From Alphaproteobacteria bacterium (GTDB lineage Bacteria; Pseudomonadota; Alphaproteobacteria; Rhizobiales; Hyphomicrobiaceae): DNA of 64,000 bases. Under the pieces are notes generated by a model. The model was not told where the DNA came from. It did no database searches and saw nothing but the letters and a program-made list of their open reading frames with translations. Made by a program: the position numbers and the translations under genes. Where the stretch lies: NCBI GenBank assembly GCA_019137195.1, contig JAGVSR010000145.1:4520-68519 (forward strand). The letters run 5' to 3'. Of this stretch, positions 19,387 through 28,239 are shown piece after piece (the stretch's first letter is position 1; each line of letters opens with the position of its first letter).

Positions 19387-19521
19387 TTAGCGAGCCGCCT
19401 GAGCAGCAGTAGGAACTTCTGCGCCGAGCTTCATCGGGGCAGCTTCCTCGCGGCGGCAAGCGCCGAGAGCAAGAGCCACGATGGCAGCCGAGAGAACGAT
19501 CAGCCCCTTACCACCCTGCAT
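19387..19521 (-). CDS. 44-residue lipoprotein B (novel tandem pair)
   Basis: From the ATG at 19521, preceded by AGGAG at 6 nt, the frame encodes 44 residues: MQGGKGLIVLSAAIVALALGAC followed in the sequence by RREEAAPMKLGAEVPTAAQAAR (split here at the lipid-acceptor Cys). The lipobox LGAC is exact. It is the upstream partner of lipoprotein A, and the mature parts differ mainly in the last ten residues. The N-terminal Lys-Gly and hydrophobic core are typical of Sec signals. The +2/+3 Arg-Arg after Cys gives no inner-membrane (Asp) retention mark, so OM localisation is inferred. The two genes share a 43-bp spacer and probably one transcript ending at the terminator near 19119. Confidence 0.75.
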   Translation of the reverse strand: MQGGKGLIVLSAAIVALALGACRREEAAPMKLGAEVPTAAQAAR

Positions 19522-19720
19522 GGTTAACTCCTGATGCTTGATCGGCAACTAGCCGACTATTTGGGTACCGGCACCCGCTTCCGAGATCAAGAACAGAGGG
19601 CGTCTGCCAACTGTTTTCCAACCCGGTTGATGCGAAAATGCCACTCCGTTGTCGATCGACCTCTCACGATCCGGACGCATGCGATGGGTTGTCCGAACCG
19701 ATTGATAACGCGTCACAAAT

Positions 19721-19749
19721 TGCAACGGGCCCAGAGTGGGCTCGTTGCA
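19721..19749 (-). terminator. 12-bp hairpin after tolB
   Basis: TGCAACGGGCCC (19721-19732) pairs with GGGCTCGTTGCA (19738-19749) with a single G-U pair, loop AGAGT, about 44 bp past the tolB stop. It probably ends the tolQRAB transcript, leaving the lipoprotein genes under separate control. Confidence 0.6.
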
Positions 19750-19792
19750 TGAGCGTGGCTGATTCAGAGTTAATTCCGGGTAAACGGACAGC

Positions 19793-21277
19793 TCAATTCA
19801 GGAGTGGCGACCAGGCCGGATCGGACGCGAACGACGGCGTCGATACCTGACGCTCGTTATAACCGGTCAGATCGATCGAATAGATTCGTGCCCCCCCCGC
19901 TCCCTGCGCCTCGCGGAAGAACATCAACACGCGGCCGTTGGGCGCCCAGGTCGGACCCTCGTTGTGGTAGCCCTCGGTCAGAACGCGCTCGCCGGAGCCA
20001 TCAGGGCGCATGACGCCGATCAGGAACCGGCCGGCCATCTGCTTCGTGAACGCTATATAGTCGCCGCGGGGCGACCAGACAGGGGTCGAGTAGCGGCCGT
20101 CGCCGAAACTGATGCGGTGGGCTCCAGAGCCGTCCGAGTTCATTACGAACAGCTGCTGGGTGCCCTCGCGGTCCGACTCGAACACGATCTGACGCCCATC
20201 GGGCGCGTAGGAGGGGCCGGTATCGATCGCCTGGACGCTGGTCAGACGGCGTGTCTGCCGGGTGCGAAGGTCCATCTCGTAGATGCTGGAGTTGCCCTCG
20301 GACTGCAGGCTCATGACGACCCGCTGCCCATCGGGCGAGAACCGGGGGGCGAAGGTCATGCCTGGAAACTCGCCGACCTTGTCCAGCTTGCCGCTCTCGA
20401 GGTCCATGAGGAAAACGTGCGGCTGATCGCGGGTGTAGGACATGAACACGATTTCGTGCTGGGCCGGCGAGAAGCGGGGCGTCAACACGAGCTCCTGCCC
20501 CTGGGTCAGGAGGCGGACGTTGGCGCCGTCCTGGTCCATGATGGCGAGGCGCTTCACGCGCTTGTCCTTGGGACCGGTCTCGTCGATGAAGACGATGCGG
20601 GTGTCGAAATAGCCGGTCTCGCCGGTGAGTTGCTGGTAGACCTTGTCGGCGACGAGATGGCCAAGGCGGCGCCAGTTCTTCTCGGTCAATGCAAACCGCT
20701 GGCCGGTCAGCTGCTTGCCGGCAACGACGTCCCATAGCCGGAACTCGGCAGAGAGCTTGCCGTCGGGACCACGGAAGACGCGGCCAACGGTGAGCGCGTC
20801 GGCTCGGATCTGGCGCCAATCGCCGAAGCGGGGCACGGCGTTCACGTCGCGGATCTGCTCGAGGTAGGTCGCACGGTCGAGCGGACGAAAGAGGCCCGAG
20901 CGCTCGAGGTCGGCGACGACGATGTTCGATATGGCGAGCGAGAGCGCCGGATCGTCTCCGGTGAACTCCGGGATGGCGATCGGAATCGGCTCGAGGTTGC
21001 CCGAGGTCTGTGAGCCGCTGATGCCGCCGCCGTCGAGCACGGTTCCTTGGGGCACGGCGGGGGCGCCTCCGGCGCCCGGCTGCGGCGGGCGTGGCGGCAA
21101 GCCCTGCATAGTCCTCAACTGACTGTCGAGTCCGCCGCCCGCCGCCGGTCCCTTGTAGCTGTCATCGACGCCCTTCTGGGCGAAGGCGGGGCCGCCCGGC
21201 GCCAAGGGCGACAGAAGCGCCAGGATGACGAGGCAGAGTGCGAGCGGGAACGAGTGGGGTCGGTGCGTGCTGGTCAT
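19793..21277 (-). CDS. tolB: Tol-Pal system beta-propeller protein TolB
   Basis: Periplasmic protein linking the inner-membrane TolQRA motor to Pal. 494 residues with a signal peptide ([22 protein letters not shown]), an N-terminal TolB domain ([21 protein letters not shown], then [15 protein letters not shown]) and a C-terminal six-bladed propeller of WD40-like repeats ([85 protein letters not shown]). It is slightly longer than typical because of a Gly/Pro-rich stretch after the signal (residues ~40-80). It follows tolA by 239 bp. Confidence 0.96.
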   Translation of the reverse strand: MTSTHRPHSFPLALCLVILALLSPLAPGGPAFAQKGVDDSYKGPAAGGGLDSQLRTMQGLPPRPPQPGAGGAPAVPQGTVLDGGGISGSQTSGNLEPIPIAIPEFTGDDPALSLAISNIVVADLERSGLFRPLDRATYLEQIRDVNAVPRFGDWRQIRADALTVGRVFRGPDGKLSAEFRLWDVVAGKQLTGQRFALTEKNWRRLGHLVADKVYQQLTGETGYFDTRIVFIDETGPKDKRVKRLAIMDQDGANVRLLTQGQELVLTPRFSPAQHEIVFMSYTRDQPHVFLMDLESGKLDKVGEFPGMTFAPRFSPDGQRVVMSLQSEGNSSIYEMDLRTRQTRRLTSVQAIDTGPSYAPDGRQIVFESDREGTQQLFVMNSDGSGAHRISFGDGRYSTPVWSPRGDYIAFTKQMAGRFLIGVMRPDGSGERVLTEGYHNEGPTWAPNGRVLMFFREAQGAGGARIYSIDLTGYNERQVSTPSFASDPAWSPLLN

Positions 21278-21516
21278 GGTGGCCGATCTAAGGGGCGGTC
21301 GATCCGAGGGTCAACTGTGCAGTCCCGTGATAGTCCATCGCGCCGGCAGCAGCCCGAAGCTACTGCAGCGGGTGTCGGTGTCGTTTTGCTGCTCGCGCCC
21401 GACCAATGTCACACTCGATCGTTCGCCCCGTGCCGCAAAGAACGGGTGGCGACTGCAGAGGGCACCCATCCTGGGCGCCGTCGACGAGGCGGAGCATACA
21501 GCGGCAAGGTGACGTT

Positions 21517-22569
21517 TCATCTGAGCCCCAGGATCTTGGGCCAGTCGAACTCCCATTTGATCGTCTTCCAGTACTGGTACATGTCCGGCGGCAGTTGCAG
21601 CGGCGAGCACTTTCGCACGGCGTTGAGGGAGGCCTCGGCGGCGATCTGGAAGAGAGGAGTCGATTGTGGATTGAGGATCTCCGGCTCGGTCGCCATCGAC
21701 CCGTCGGGATTGACGTTCCAGCGCACGATGACCACCGGTGTGTCGATACCGCCGCCGCCGCCCGGCATCTTGGAGCAGGGCTCGAGCGCCCTGTTGATCT
21801 GGGCGAGCAGCAGCCGCTGCTGTGTGACCGAGAGCACGGGCGCGTCGCCGCGATCGGCGCCTGCCGTTGGACCCGTGTAGTCGGTCGGCTTCGAGGGGTC
21901 GGACGATGACTGCGGCGCTCCGCGCTTGGTCGGATCCTTGTCGAGAAGCGCTGACAGGCGGTCGGCCTCGGACTTCTTCTTGGCCTCATCCTCCTTCTTC
22001 TTGCGCTCCTTCTCTTCCGCCAGCTTCTTCTTCCGCTTCTCCTCCTCGGCCTTCTTCTTCTTTTCTTCCTCGTCCTTCTTCTTCTTCTCGTCCTCCGCCT
22101 TCTTCTTGGCCTCGTCCTCGGCCTTCTTCTTCGCCTCCTCAGCGGCCTTTTTCTCGTCCTCGATCCGCTTCAGCTCCTCGGGCGTCGGGCCTGGCGCAGG
22201 CTCGGGCGGGAGCGCGGCGAGCTTCTCGGCGATGGGGTCGGCCTTCGGCTCCTCCTTGGCGGGCTCGGGCTTCGGGGGCTCGGGCGGTGGCGCGGCGGCC
22301 GGCGGCTCGGGCGCGGTCAACGGCTTTGGTTTCTCGGCTTCCTTATTCGAGATGTCGGGCTTCGGCTCGGTGTCCTTGGCCTTCGCCTCGAGCTCGGTCG
22401 AGTTCACGTCGCCCTTCTTCAGGCTGTCGAGCTCGGAGGCCGTGATCATCGAGACGGCGATCGGCTCGGGCAGGTTGTCCGGCAGCTCAGGCGTCCTGTG
22501 CATGGTGAACAGCGCCCAGGCGAGGAGCGCCGCGTGCATGAGGAACGACAGGGCAAGGCCGAGCTGCAT
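21517..22569 (-). CDS. tolA: TolA energy-transducing protein
   Basis: Inner-membrane protein that spans the periplasm and couples the TolQR proton motor to TolB/Pal. 350 residues: an N-terminal transmembrane helix (LALSFLMHAALLAWALFTM), a Pro/Glu-rich region (residues ~55-115), a long Lys/Glu/Ala helical domain (KKAEDEAKKKAEDEKKKKDE type repeats, ~135-205) and a C-terminal TonB-like domain (VLSVTQQRLLLAQINRALEP, IVRWNVNPDGSMATEPEI). The gene starts 8 bp after tolR, showing translational coupling. The extreme Lys/Glu codon bias makes the DNA locally low in complexity. Confidence 0.96.
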   Translation of the reverse strand: MQLGLALSFLMHAALLAWALFTMHRTPELPDNLPEPIAVSMITASELDSLKKGDVNSTELEAKAKDTEPKPDISNKEAEKPKPLTAPEPPAAAPPPEPPKPEPAKEEPKADPIAEKLAALPPEPAPGPTPEELKRIEDEKKAAEEAKKKAEDEAKKKAEDEKKKKDEEEKKKKAEEEKRKKKLAEEKERKKKEDEAKKKSEADRLSALLDKDPTKRGAPQSSSDPSKPTDYTGPTAGADRGDAPVLSVTQQRLLLAQINRALEPCSKMPGGGGGIDTPVVIVRWNVNPDGSMATEPEILNPQSTPLFQIAAEASLNAVRKCSPLQLPPDMYQYWKTIKWEFDWPKILGLR

Positions 22570-22577
22570 CGGTCGGG

Positions 22578-23033
22578 CTAGCCTCTACTCTCGGCCTCGG
22601 TCAGGAACGATAGCTTCTTGAACCCGGCCTCGCTGAGCATCGACATGACCTTGATGACGACGCCGTAAGGCACGGCCTTGTCGGCCTTGACCACGAGCTG
22701 ACGCTCGGTGCCGCCGTCCTTGGCGAGCGCTGCAAGCTTCTCCTTCAAGGCGTCGCCGGAGAACGTCTGCTCGCCAATCGCCACCTCGCCGGCGGCTGTC
22801 ACCGACACGGTGAGCGGCTCCTCCTTGGAACTCATCTGCTGGCCCTTCGCCTGCGGCAGGTCGACAGGGAGGCCCGCGGTCAGCAGCGGCGCCGAGACCA
22901 TGAAGATGATCAGGAGCACGAGCATCACGTCGACCATCGGCGTGACGTTGATCTCGCTCATGGGCGCATGACGACGCCCGCCGCGGCTCCTGCGGCGCCC
23001 ACCACCGGTACCTGCCTTGAGGCTCATGCCCAT
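22578..23033 (-). CDS. tolR: TolR / ExbD-family protein
   Basis: 151-residue component of the TolQR proton-driven motor. After a basic Gly/Arg-rich cytoplasmic start it has the ExbD signature MSEINVTPMVDVMLVLLIIFMV, shown here in parts as SEINVTPMVDV and LVLLIIFMVSAPLL; the Asp in PMVDVM is the proton-carrying residue. The periplasmic domain ends ESRG. It lies 156 bp downstream of tolQ and 8 bp upstream of tolA. Confidence 0.96.
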   Translation of the reverse strand: MGMSLKAGTGGGRRRSRGGRRHAPMSEINVTPMVDVMLVLLIIFMVSAPLLTAGLPVDLPQAKGQQMSSKEEPLTVSVTAAGEVAIGEQTFSGDALKEKLAALAKDGGTERQLVVKADKAVPYGVVIKVMSMLSEAGFKKLSFLTEAESRG

Positions 23034-23189
23034 GGGACGACTCCCGCGGCGGCATTTCCCTGCCCGTTGCGGGAAGGGAGCGGAGGCATGGCGACGGCCT
23101 GTGCCGAGAGCGCGGGAGCTCCCCCCACTCTTGCTCTCCTGCTCAAGAGAAGAGGGACTCGACGGAGCGTGCTGGCGGTTGCCATCTCC

Positions 23190-23903
23190 TCACCCCCGAA
23201 CGTCGATCTGACGCGACACGATGGCGGCGAACTCGTCGGCGAAGGCCTCGAGGCGATGGGCGATCTGGGCCGAGTCTGCGGAGAACTTGTTGTAGAACAC
23301 GACGGCGGGAATGGCGGCCATGAGGCCGAGCGCGGTGGCGAAGAGCGCCTCCGCGATGCCGGGCGCAACAACGGCCAGCGACGTGTTCTTCGAGATGGCG
23401 ATGGCCTGGAAGCTCGTCATGATGCCCCACACGGTTCCGAACAGGCCGACGAAGGGCGCGGTCGAGCCGACGGTAGCGAGAAAGAGAAGGCGGCGGTCGA
23501 GGCGCTCCATCTCGCGGCTGATGGTGACGTCCATCACCTTCTCGACGCGCAGCTGGATACCGCCCAGAGCGCGAATGTTGCCCTCGACGGAGCGCTTCCA
23601 CTCGCGCATCGCCGCCACGAACAGCGCCGCCATGCTGATGGTGCGGCCGCGCGAGAGGACGTTGTAGAGCTCGTCGAGCGACTGGCCGGACCAGAAGGTC
23701 TGCTCGAAGCGGTCGGCCTCGATCTTGGCGCGGCGGAACGCGATCAGCTTCTCGATGATGATGGCCCATGACCAGACGGAGGCGACGAGCAGCGCCATCA
23801 TGACGATCTGGACGGTGAGCGAGGCGTGAAGAAACAGCTCGACGAAAGAGATGCCAGCCGTCGCAGGTGCGATCGCTGTCTCGGTAACGTTCTGGGGGTT
23901 CAT
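23190..23903 (-). CDS. tolQ: TolQ / ExbB-family protein
   Basis: 237-residue stator-like subunit of the TolQR motor energising Tol-Pal. Three hydrophobic segments: FVELFLHASLTVQIVMMALL and continuing to about residue 48, LATVGSTAPFVGLFGTVWGIM, and GIAEALFATALGLMAAIPAV; the last two carry the conserved TolQ/ExbB Gly/Thr/Ala pattern. The frame is open 30 codons upstream, but the ATG at 23903 (MNPQNVTETAIAP) gives the family-typical N-terminus. No ybgC precedes it, unlike many tol operons. Confidence 0.95.
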   Translation of the reverse strand: MNPQNVTETAIAPATAGISFVELFLHASLTVQIVMMALLVASVWSWAIIIEKLIAFRRAKIEADRFEQTFWSGQSLDELYNVLSRGRTISMAALFVAAMREWKRSVEGNIRALGGIQLRVEKVMDVTISREMERLDRRLLFLATVGSTAPFVGLFGTVWGIMTSFQAIAISKNTSLAVVAPGIAEALFATALGLMAAIPAVVFYNKFSADSAQIAHRLEAFADEFAAIVSRQIDVRG

Positions 23904-24318
23904 CGCCTCGTCCGTGATTGGGTGGCCGGTCCCATGGCACGTGTCATGGGATGCGGCGTTCGAGGCTCTGGCACGGTCAATCCGCCCCTGCACTCACCCC
24001 ATGCACGAGCAATCCCGGCCTCACCCCGTCAACCTGCTCTTGTTGCTTCGCAATATGACGAAACGGCGGCCAGGGGTCAGGGGGCGGGGCAGGGTTATCC
24101 CCCGTTTCGACGCTCGTCGCAGGATCATCCTCTGCTCAGCCCGGCTTATGGCGGCAAGCCTTTACCACGCTGTGATTGCACAATTTTCTCATTGCGCCTC
24201 GACATGAACGGCTGACAACCGCCGGTTCAGACGAGGTTCAAGGGTCGTCCCCTACCAGGATCGCCGACATGTCACGAAGCCCGCACTGGGCACAAAAAAC
24301 AGCAATTGGATGAGGACC
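23904..24318. other. Divergent intergenic region tolQ / RTX gene
   Basis: 415 bp with no supported gene. It must hold the tolQ operon promoter (minus) and the small RTX gene promoter (plus). The plus-strand stretch 24180-24300 is AT-richer. Confidence 0.4.
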
Positions 24319-24861
24319 ATGGCCGTCAGGAAGGGCAACGACTACGCGAACACGATCTACGGCACGAGCTACGGCGATGTCATCTACGGCTTGGTCGGCA
24401 ACGACTGGCTCTACGGAAACGGGGGCAATGATTTCGTCAGTGGCGGGACCGGCAACGACCGGGTCTACGGCGGCTCGGGACACGACGACCTCTACGGCGG
24501 CAGCGGCTACGACCTCCTCTCCGGTGGCTCGGGTCTCGACTACCTGTCGGGCGGCAGCGGCAGCGACGTCCTGATCGGCGGCAGGGGAGACGATGCCCTG
24601 ATTGGCGGTGGAGGAGTGGATACCTTTGTCGTCGATGCCTTCGATGGCGACGACATCATCTACGATTTCAATCTCGAGGTCGATTGGCTCGACCTCTCGG
24701 GCACCGATACCTGGACGCCCCACGAGCTCCTGTTCAGCGACGTTTTCGTCAACGGCAAGCTTTCGACCGAGATCGACTACGGCACCGGAACGGTGACCCT
24801 TGCCGGCATCGACCAGGACTGGTTCCACGTCACCGGCTACGACGACATCATTTTCGCCTGA
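24319..24861 (+). CDS. Small RTX calcium-binding protein
   Basis: 180 residues from the ATG at 24319 (MAVRKGNDYANTIYG), with GAGG upstream; an ATG at 24310 would add three residues. Nearly the whole first half is RTX repeats (YGNGGNDFVS, GGTGNDRVY, GGSGHDDLY, GGSGYDLLS, GGRGDDALI), then a beta-rich C-terminal region (DTFVVDAFDGDDIIYDFN, DWLDLSGTDTW) as in the serralysin-type RTX tail, ending GYDDIIFA. There is no enzymatic domain and no Sec signal, so type I export is inferred. Its start resembles that of the RTX protein at 10669-11913 (MARFRGTRVQ..ADIIYG), suggesting related cap sequences. Confidence 0.85.
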   Translation: MAVRKGNDYANTIYGTSYGDVIYGLVGNDWLYGNGGNDFVSGGTGNDRVYGGSGHDDLYGGSGYDLLSGGSGLDYLSGGSGSDVLIGGRGDDALIGGGGVDTFVVDAFDGDDIIYDFNLEVDWLDLSGTDTWTPHELLFSDVFVNGKLSTEIDYGTGTVTLAGIDQDWFHVTGYDDIIFA

Positions 24862-24990
24862 GCCGGCTTCAACAGAGTCCGCTGGCCCTCCCCCGGGCCT
24901 CTGGCGATGGCGGCGACGGCCTGATCTCCTCCACCCCCACGATGAGATCTGCCTCGCCGCCTTTCTTGCTTCCCCGCGCGAAGCGGGAGA

Positions 24991-25581
24991 TCACGACGCA
25001 CCGGCGCAGACGATTTTGAAAGCTGTCAGCGGCTCGCCGGTGTCGGGGTCCACCTCGACCTCGGTCTTGCAGCCTGCCGGAACGTCGCCTGCGAGCTCGA
25101 GCGACTTCTCTTTCGCCCAATCGAAGCCGACGTAGAAGGTCGCGTCGCCGACCAGGACCTCGATCGGGTCGGCCCCGTCCGGCACGGGCGAGGCGAGGGG
25201 TAGCGTGAGGTGCATCTTGACGATGCCATCGACGCTTTCGAGCCAGTAGTCGGTCGGCTTGCCGAAGGTAAGCGTGGTCTGGCCCTTGGTAGCCTGGGTG
25301 AAGTAGCCGAACTCTTCCATTCCCTCGACGTTGGCCTTAGCGGTCTCGGCAAGCTCACCACGCGAATACTTGCCGTCGCCATCGGTATCGAGACCCTCGA
25401 CGGCGGTCGCCGACCATAACTCGTCGAAGGTCCACACGTAGTCGATGGCGACCGGCACCTTGTTGGCAAAGCGCACCGAGACGGCGGTAGCGATCCAGAC
25501 GTGGGGGTGTGCGCTCGCTGGCGCGGCGTGAAGCGCGACCGGCAACAGGGCCAGGAGGAGCGCTCGCGCGTACGTTTGCAT
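24991..25581 (-). CDS. DUF1007 periplasmic protein, end of zinc-uptake-like operon
   Basis: 196 residues from the ATG at 25581 (AAGG at 8 nt). A signal peptide (ALLLALLPVALHAAPASA) is followed by HPHVWIATAVSVRF, the typical DUF1007 opening with an N-terminal His-Pro-His that could bind metal. An EF-hand-like loop DTDGDGKYSRGEL lies at about residues 65-77. DUF1007 proteins are often found beside nickel/cobalt/zinc transport genes. Here the gene is the last of a minus-strand set (DUF2796, ABC ATPase, permease, DUF3299), 34 bp after the DUF3299 gene, so a metal-handling role is likely but unproven. Confidence 0.8.
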   Translation of the reverse strand: MQTYARALLLALLPVALHAAPASAHPHVWIATAVSVRFANKVPVAIDYVWTFDELWSATAVEGLDTDGDGKYSRGELAETAKANVEGMEEFGYFTQATKGQTTLTFGKPTDYWLESVDGIVKMHLTLPLASPVPDGADPIEVLVGDATFYVGFDWAKEKSLELAGDVPAGCKTEVEVDPDTGEPLTAFKIVCAGAS

Positions 25582-25615
25582 GCAGGCTGCCTTCATTTGT
25601 TGTGCCGACCTCTGC

Positions 25616-26215
25616 TCACGGCGACCACGGCTCGATCGCGTCGGCGGTGATGGTGTAGCCCGCGTCGGCGAGGCCGGTGGAGGCCGTCTCGGTCGAGATG
25701 ACGCCGGTGACGGCGACGGGATCGAAAGAGCCGGCGATGTCGAGCCCCTTCTCGGCCTTGACGTAGACGATCTGATTCGGTGGGGGCGGCGGCACGTGGA
25801 TGCACGCACCGACGAACGGCACGAGCAGGAACTCCTTGACGTTGGTCGCCTCGAAGTCGAGCGGCACGACGTAGCCGCCGAGCGTGACGCGCTGGCCGTT
25901 GAGCTCAGCGACGATCTTCGGTGGCTGACCGGCGCCAGGCTGGCGGCGCTTCACAGCCATGAACTTGCCTTCGGGGATGTCGGGAGGGGGTGGGGCATCC
26001 GAGCTCTGGTTGGCGGCGTCGCCGCCTGCGGGGGTTGGCTCGGACGGGTTGAAGAATGTCTTCGGTTTCACCGCGGCAGCCTGCTCGCCTGCGACCTTGG
26101 GCGGCTTCAGGTCCGCCCACCGAAGAGGACGCGCTGCGTCGAGGGCGAAGGCAAGCGTGCCGCCTGCTGCGGCGAGCGCTGCCGACAGTGCCAAGCGGGC
26201 GAAGATCTTCTTCAT
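25616..26215 (-). CDS. DUF3299 periplasmic protein of Zrg-like metal-uptake operon
   Basis: 199 residues with a signal peptide (ARLALSAALAAAGGTLAFA). The mature protein has a Pro-rich linker and a conserved C-terminal domain: GQRVTLGGYVVPLDFEATNVKEFLLVPFVGACIHVPPPPPNQIVYV, of which GACIHVPPPPPNQ is the diagnostic DUF3299 segment with a Cys and His that may bind metal. DUF3299 proteins occur in the Vibrio zrg zinc operon. The gene starts 10 bp after the permease stop, indicating cotranscription. Confidence 0.82.
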   Translation of the reverse strand: MKKIFARLALSAALAAAGGTLAFALDAARPLRWADLKPPKVAGEQAAAVKPKTFFNPSEPTPAGGDAANQSSDAPPPPDIPEGKFMAVKRRQPGAGQPPKIVAELNGQRVTLGGYVVPLDFEATNVKEFLLVPFVGACIHVPPPPPNQIVYVKAEKGLDIAGSFDPVAVTGVISTETASTGLADAGYTITADAIEPWSP

Positions 26216-26225
26216 CGAGCTTTCC

Positions 26226-27485
26226 TCAAGTTCGAACGGTCATGCCGCCGGCGACCGACATGCGGTAGGCGAGCACGGCAGGCAAGAGGCCCGCCATCGC
26301 GCCGCCGGCGACGATAGCGGCGAGTGTCATCCACACATCGGCCGAGGGCCAGGCCAGCGGAATGAATATGCCGTAGGTGCGGTCGATGTAGGGCTGCAAC
26401 GCAAGAAGCCCGCCGTACATCAGGGCGAGACCCAGAAGCGTGCCGGTCACGGTCAGCAGCAGCGCCTCGGAGACGAAGAGCCCGAGGATGGCGCCAGGCG
26501 TGGCGCCGACCGAGCGCAGGATGGCCATCTCGCGGCGACGCTCATTGAGTGTGGTCAGGATGGCGGTCGCCATGCCGAGAAGCGCGGTCGCCACGACCAT
26601 GCGGGAGATGACGGAGAGCGCGGTCTCGGCGGTGCCGGCAAGGCTCCACAGCTCCTGCAGCGCCACGCCGGGGATGATGGCGGAAAGCGGTTCCTCCCTG
26701 TACTCGTTGACAGCACGCTGCATCCTGAAGGTGGCGAGCTTGGACTTGAGGCCGACAAGGGCGGCCGTGATCGTCTTGGGCTCGAGGTTCATGGCGCGCA
26801 CGGCGTCGGCACTGACCTCGCTGCCCGACTCCGGCATGCCGTTCTGCCAGTCCACGTGGATCGCCTCGATGGCCTCGAGGCTGACGAACAGCGTGCGATC
26901 CGAGGGTGTGCCAGTCTTGGCCAGGATGCCCTTGACATGGAACGGCTTGTCCTCGTGCTCGACAAACGACACCGAGCCGGTGCCGTGTGCGACGACGATC
27001 TTGTCGCCAAGCTCGTAGCCGAGCTCGGCGGCAACGTCCGCGCCAAGCACTGCGTCGAAGAGATCGGAGAAAGGGCCACCTGCGGCGAAAACGAGCGTCT
27101 GGCCGTGGCGGAACTTCACGCGCTCGAAGTAGTCTTTGGTCGTGCCCATCACGCGGAAGCCACGGTGGCTGTCGCCGAGCGACAGCGGAACGATCCAGTC
27201 GACGGCGGGGTCCTTGGCAAGCTCCCGGTAGGTCTGCCAGGTCACGTTGTTGGTGGCGTTGCCGATGCGGAAAACCGAGTAAAGCAGAAGCTGCAGCTGC
27301 CCCGAGCGGGCGCCGACGATGAGGTCGGTGCCGGAGATCGTGTCGGCGAAGCTCTGGCGCGCGCCCGAGCGCACTTTGTCGACGCCCAAGAGCAGCATGA
27401 CGCTGACGGCGATGGCGAGCACCGTGAGGACGGCGGTCAGGGCGCGGTTACGGAGCGACTGGACGGCGAGGCGGGCGATGATCAT
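26226..27485 (-). CDS. FtsX/MacB-type ABC transporter permease, metal-uptake operon
   Basis: 419 residues with four transmembrane segments: one N-terminal (LTAVLTVLAIAVSVMLLLGV), a large extracytoplasmic domain (residues ~40-260), and three C-terminal (VVATALLGMATAILTTL, GLFVSEALLLTVTGTLLGLAL, TLAAIVAGGAMAGLLPAVLAY). The ERRREMAILRSVGA segment is the coupling helix region of FtsX-like permeases. Its start codon overlaps the stop of the ATPase gene by 4 bp, so the two form one transporter. In the Vibrio Zrg system, an equivalent permease/ATPase pair works with a DUF2796 protein in zinc uptake; the substrate here is inferred. Confidence 0.88.
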   Translation of the reverse strand: MIIARLAVQSLRNRALTAVLTVLAIAVSVMLLLGVDKVRSGARQSFADTISGTDLIVGARSGQLQLLLYSVFRIGNATNNVTWQTYRELAKDPAVDWIVPLSLGDSHRGFRVMGTTKDYFERVKFRHGQTLVFAAGGPFSDLFDAVLGADVAAELGYELGDKIVVAHGTGSVSFVEHEDKPFHVKGILAKTGTPSDRTLFVSLEAIEAIHVDWQNGMPESGSEVSADAVRAMNLEPKTITAALVGLKSKLATFRMQRAVNEYREEPLSAIIPGVALQELWSLAGTAETALSVISRMVVATALLGMATAILTTLNERRREMAILRSVGATPGAILGLFVSEALLLTVTGTLLGLALMYGGLLALQPYIDRTYGIFIPLAWPSADVWMTLAAIVAGGAMAGLLPAVLAYRMSVAGGMTVRT

Positions 27486-28225
27486 GGCGCTGGCTCCGTC
27501 GACGGGGCGAGCATATCGGCAAGCTCGACCACGCGATCGAAGCGCGACGCGAGGCTCCGATCGTGGGTCACCATGACGAGGGCGGCGCCTGCGGCCTCGA
27601 CCTCCTGGAACAGGAGGTCGAGGAACGCGGCGTGACGATCACGGTCGAGGGCAGAGGTCGGCTCGTCGGCAATGACGATCTCCGGCCGGCCGATCAACGC
27701 GCGGGCGGCGGCGACGCGCTGCTGCTGCCCCACGGAGAGGTTCGAGGCGCGGTGGCCGTCCATCAGGCTGCCGGCGATGCCGAGACGCGTGAGGAGGCGC
27801 ACGGCCTCGTCACGCGCGGCGCCGTCTCCGCCGGCACGTGTGCGACGCTTTCCGGAGAAGCTCAGGGGCAGCACGACATTGTCGATGACGGAGCCATAGG
27901 GCAAAAGGTTGAACATCTGAAAGATGATGCCGAAGTGCTCGGCGCGGAAGCGGTCGCGGCCAGCACTCGAGAGCCTCGCCATGTCGTTTCCAAGCACGCG
28001 AACGGTGCCGGCCTGCGGGGTGACGATGCCGGCGAGCAGGGAAAGAAACGTGGACTTTCCCGAGCCCGAGGGGCCGAGCAGAAGCAACCGCTCGCGGGCG
28101 CCGAGCTCGAAGCGGTCGATTGCGATCCCGAAGGCATCGCGGCCCGGCCAGCGGAAGCGGACACCCGTCATCTCGACGATGGCGGGCGCCCCTTCTCGCG
28201 ACTGCTGGTCGTTCGTGCCTATCAC
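27482..28225 (-). CDS. ABC transporter ATP-binding protein (LolD/MacB type), metal-uptake operon
   Basis: 247 residues with Walker A GPSGSGKST, the Q-loop region IIFQMFNLLPYGSVIDNV, signature LSVGQQQRVAAARALIG, Walker B IVIADEPTSALD and the H-loop VTHDRSLASR. The short interdomain spacing and 'NLLPYGSV' are typical of the LolD/MacB subfamily, which pairs with FtsX-like permeases such as the product encoded immediately downstream (4-bp overlap). The gene starts 14 bp after the DUF2796 gene. Confidence 0.92.
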   Translation of the reverse strand: MIGTNDQQSREGAPAIVEMTGVRFRWPGRDAFGIAIDRFELGARERLLLLGPSGSGKSTFLSLLAGIVTPQAGTVRVLGNDMARLSSAGRDRFRAEHFGIIFQMFNLLPYGSVIDNVVLPLSFSGKRRTRAGGDGAARDEAVRLLTRLGIAGSLMDGHRASNLSVGQQQRVAAARALIGRPEIVIADEPTSALDRDRHAAFLDLLFQEVEAAGAALVMVTHDRSLASRFDRVVELADMLAPSTEPAP

Positions 28226-28239
28226 CAGCGTCTCGATTG

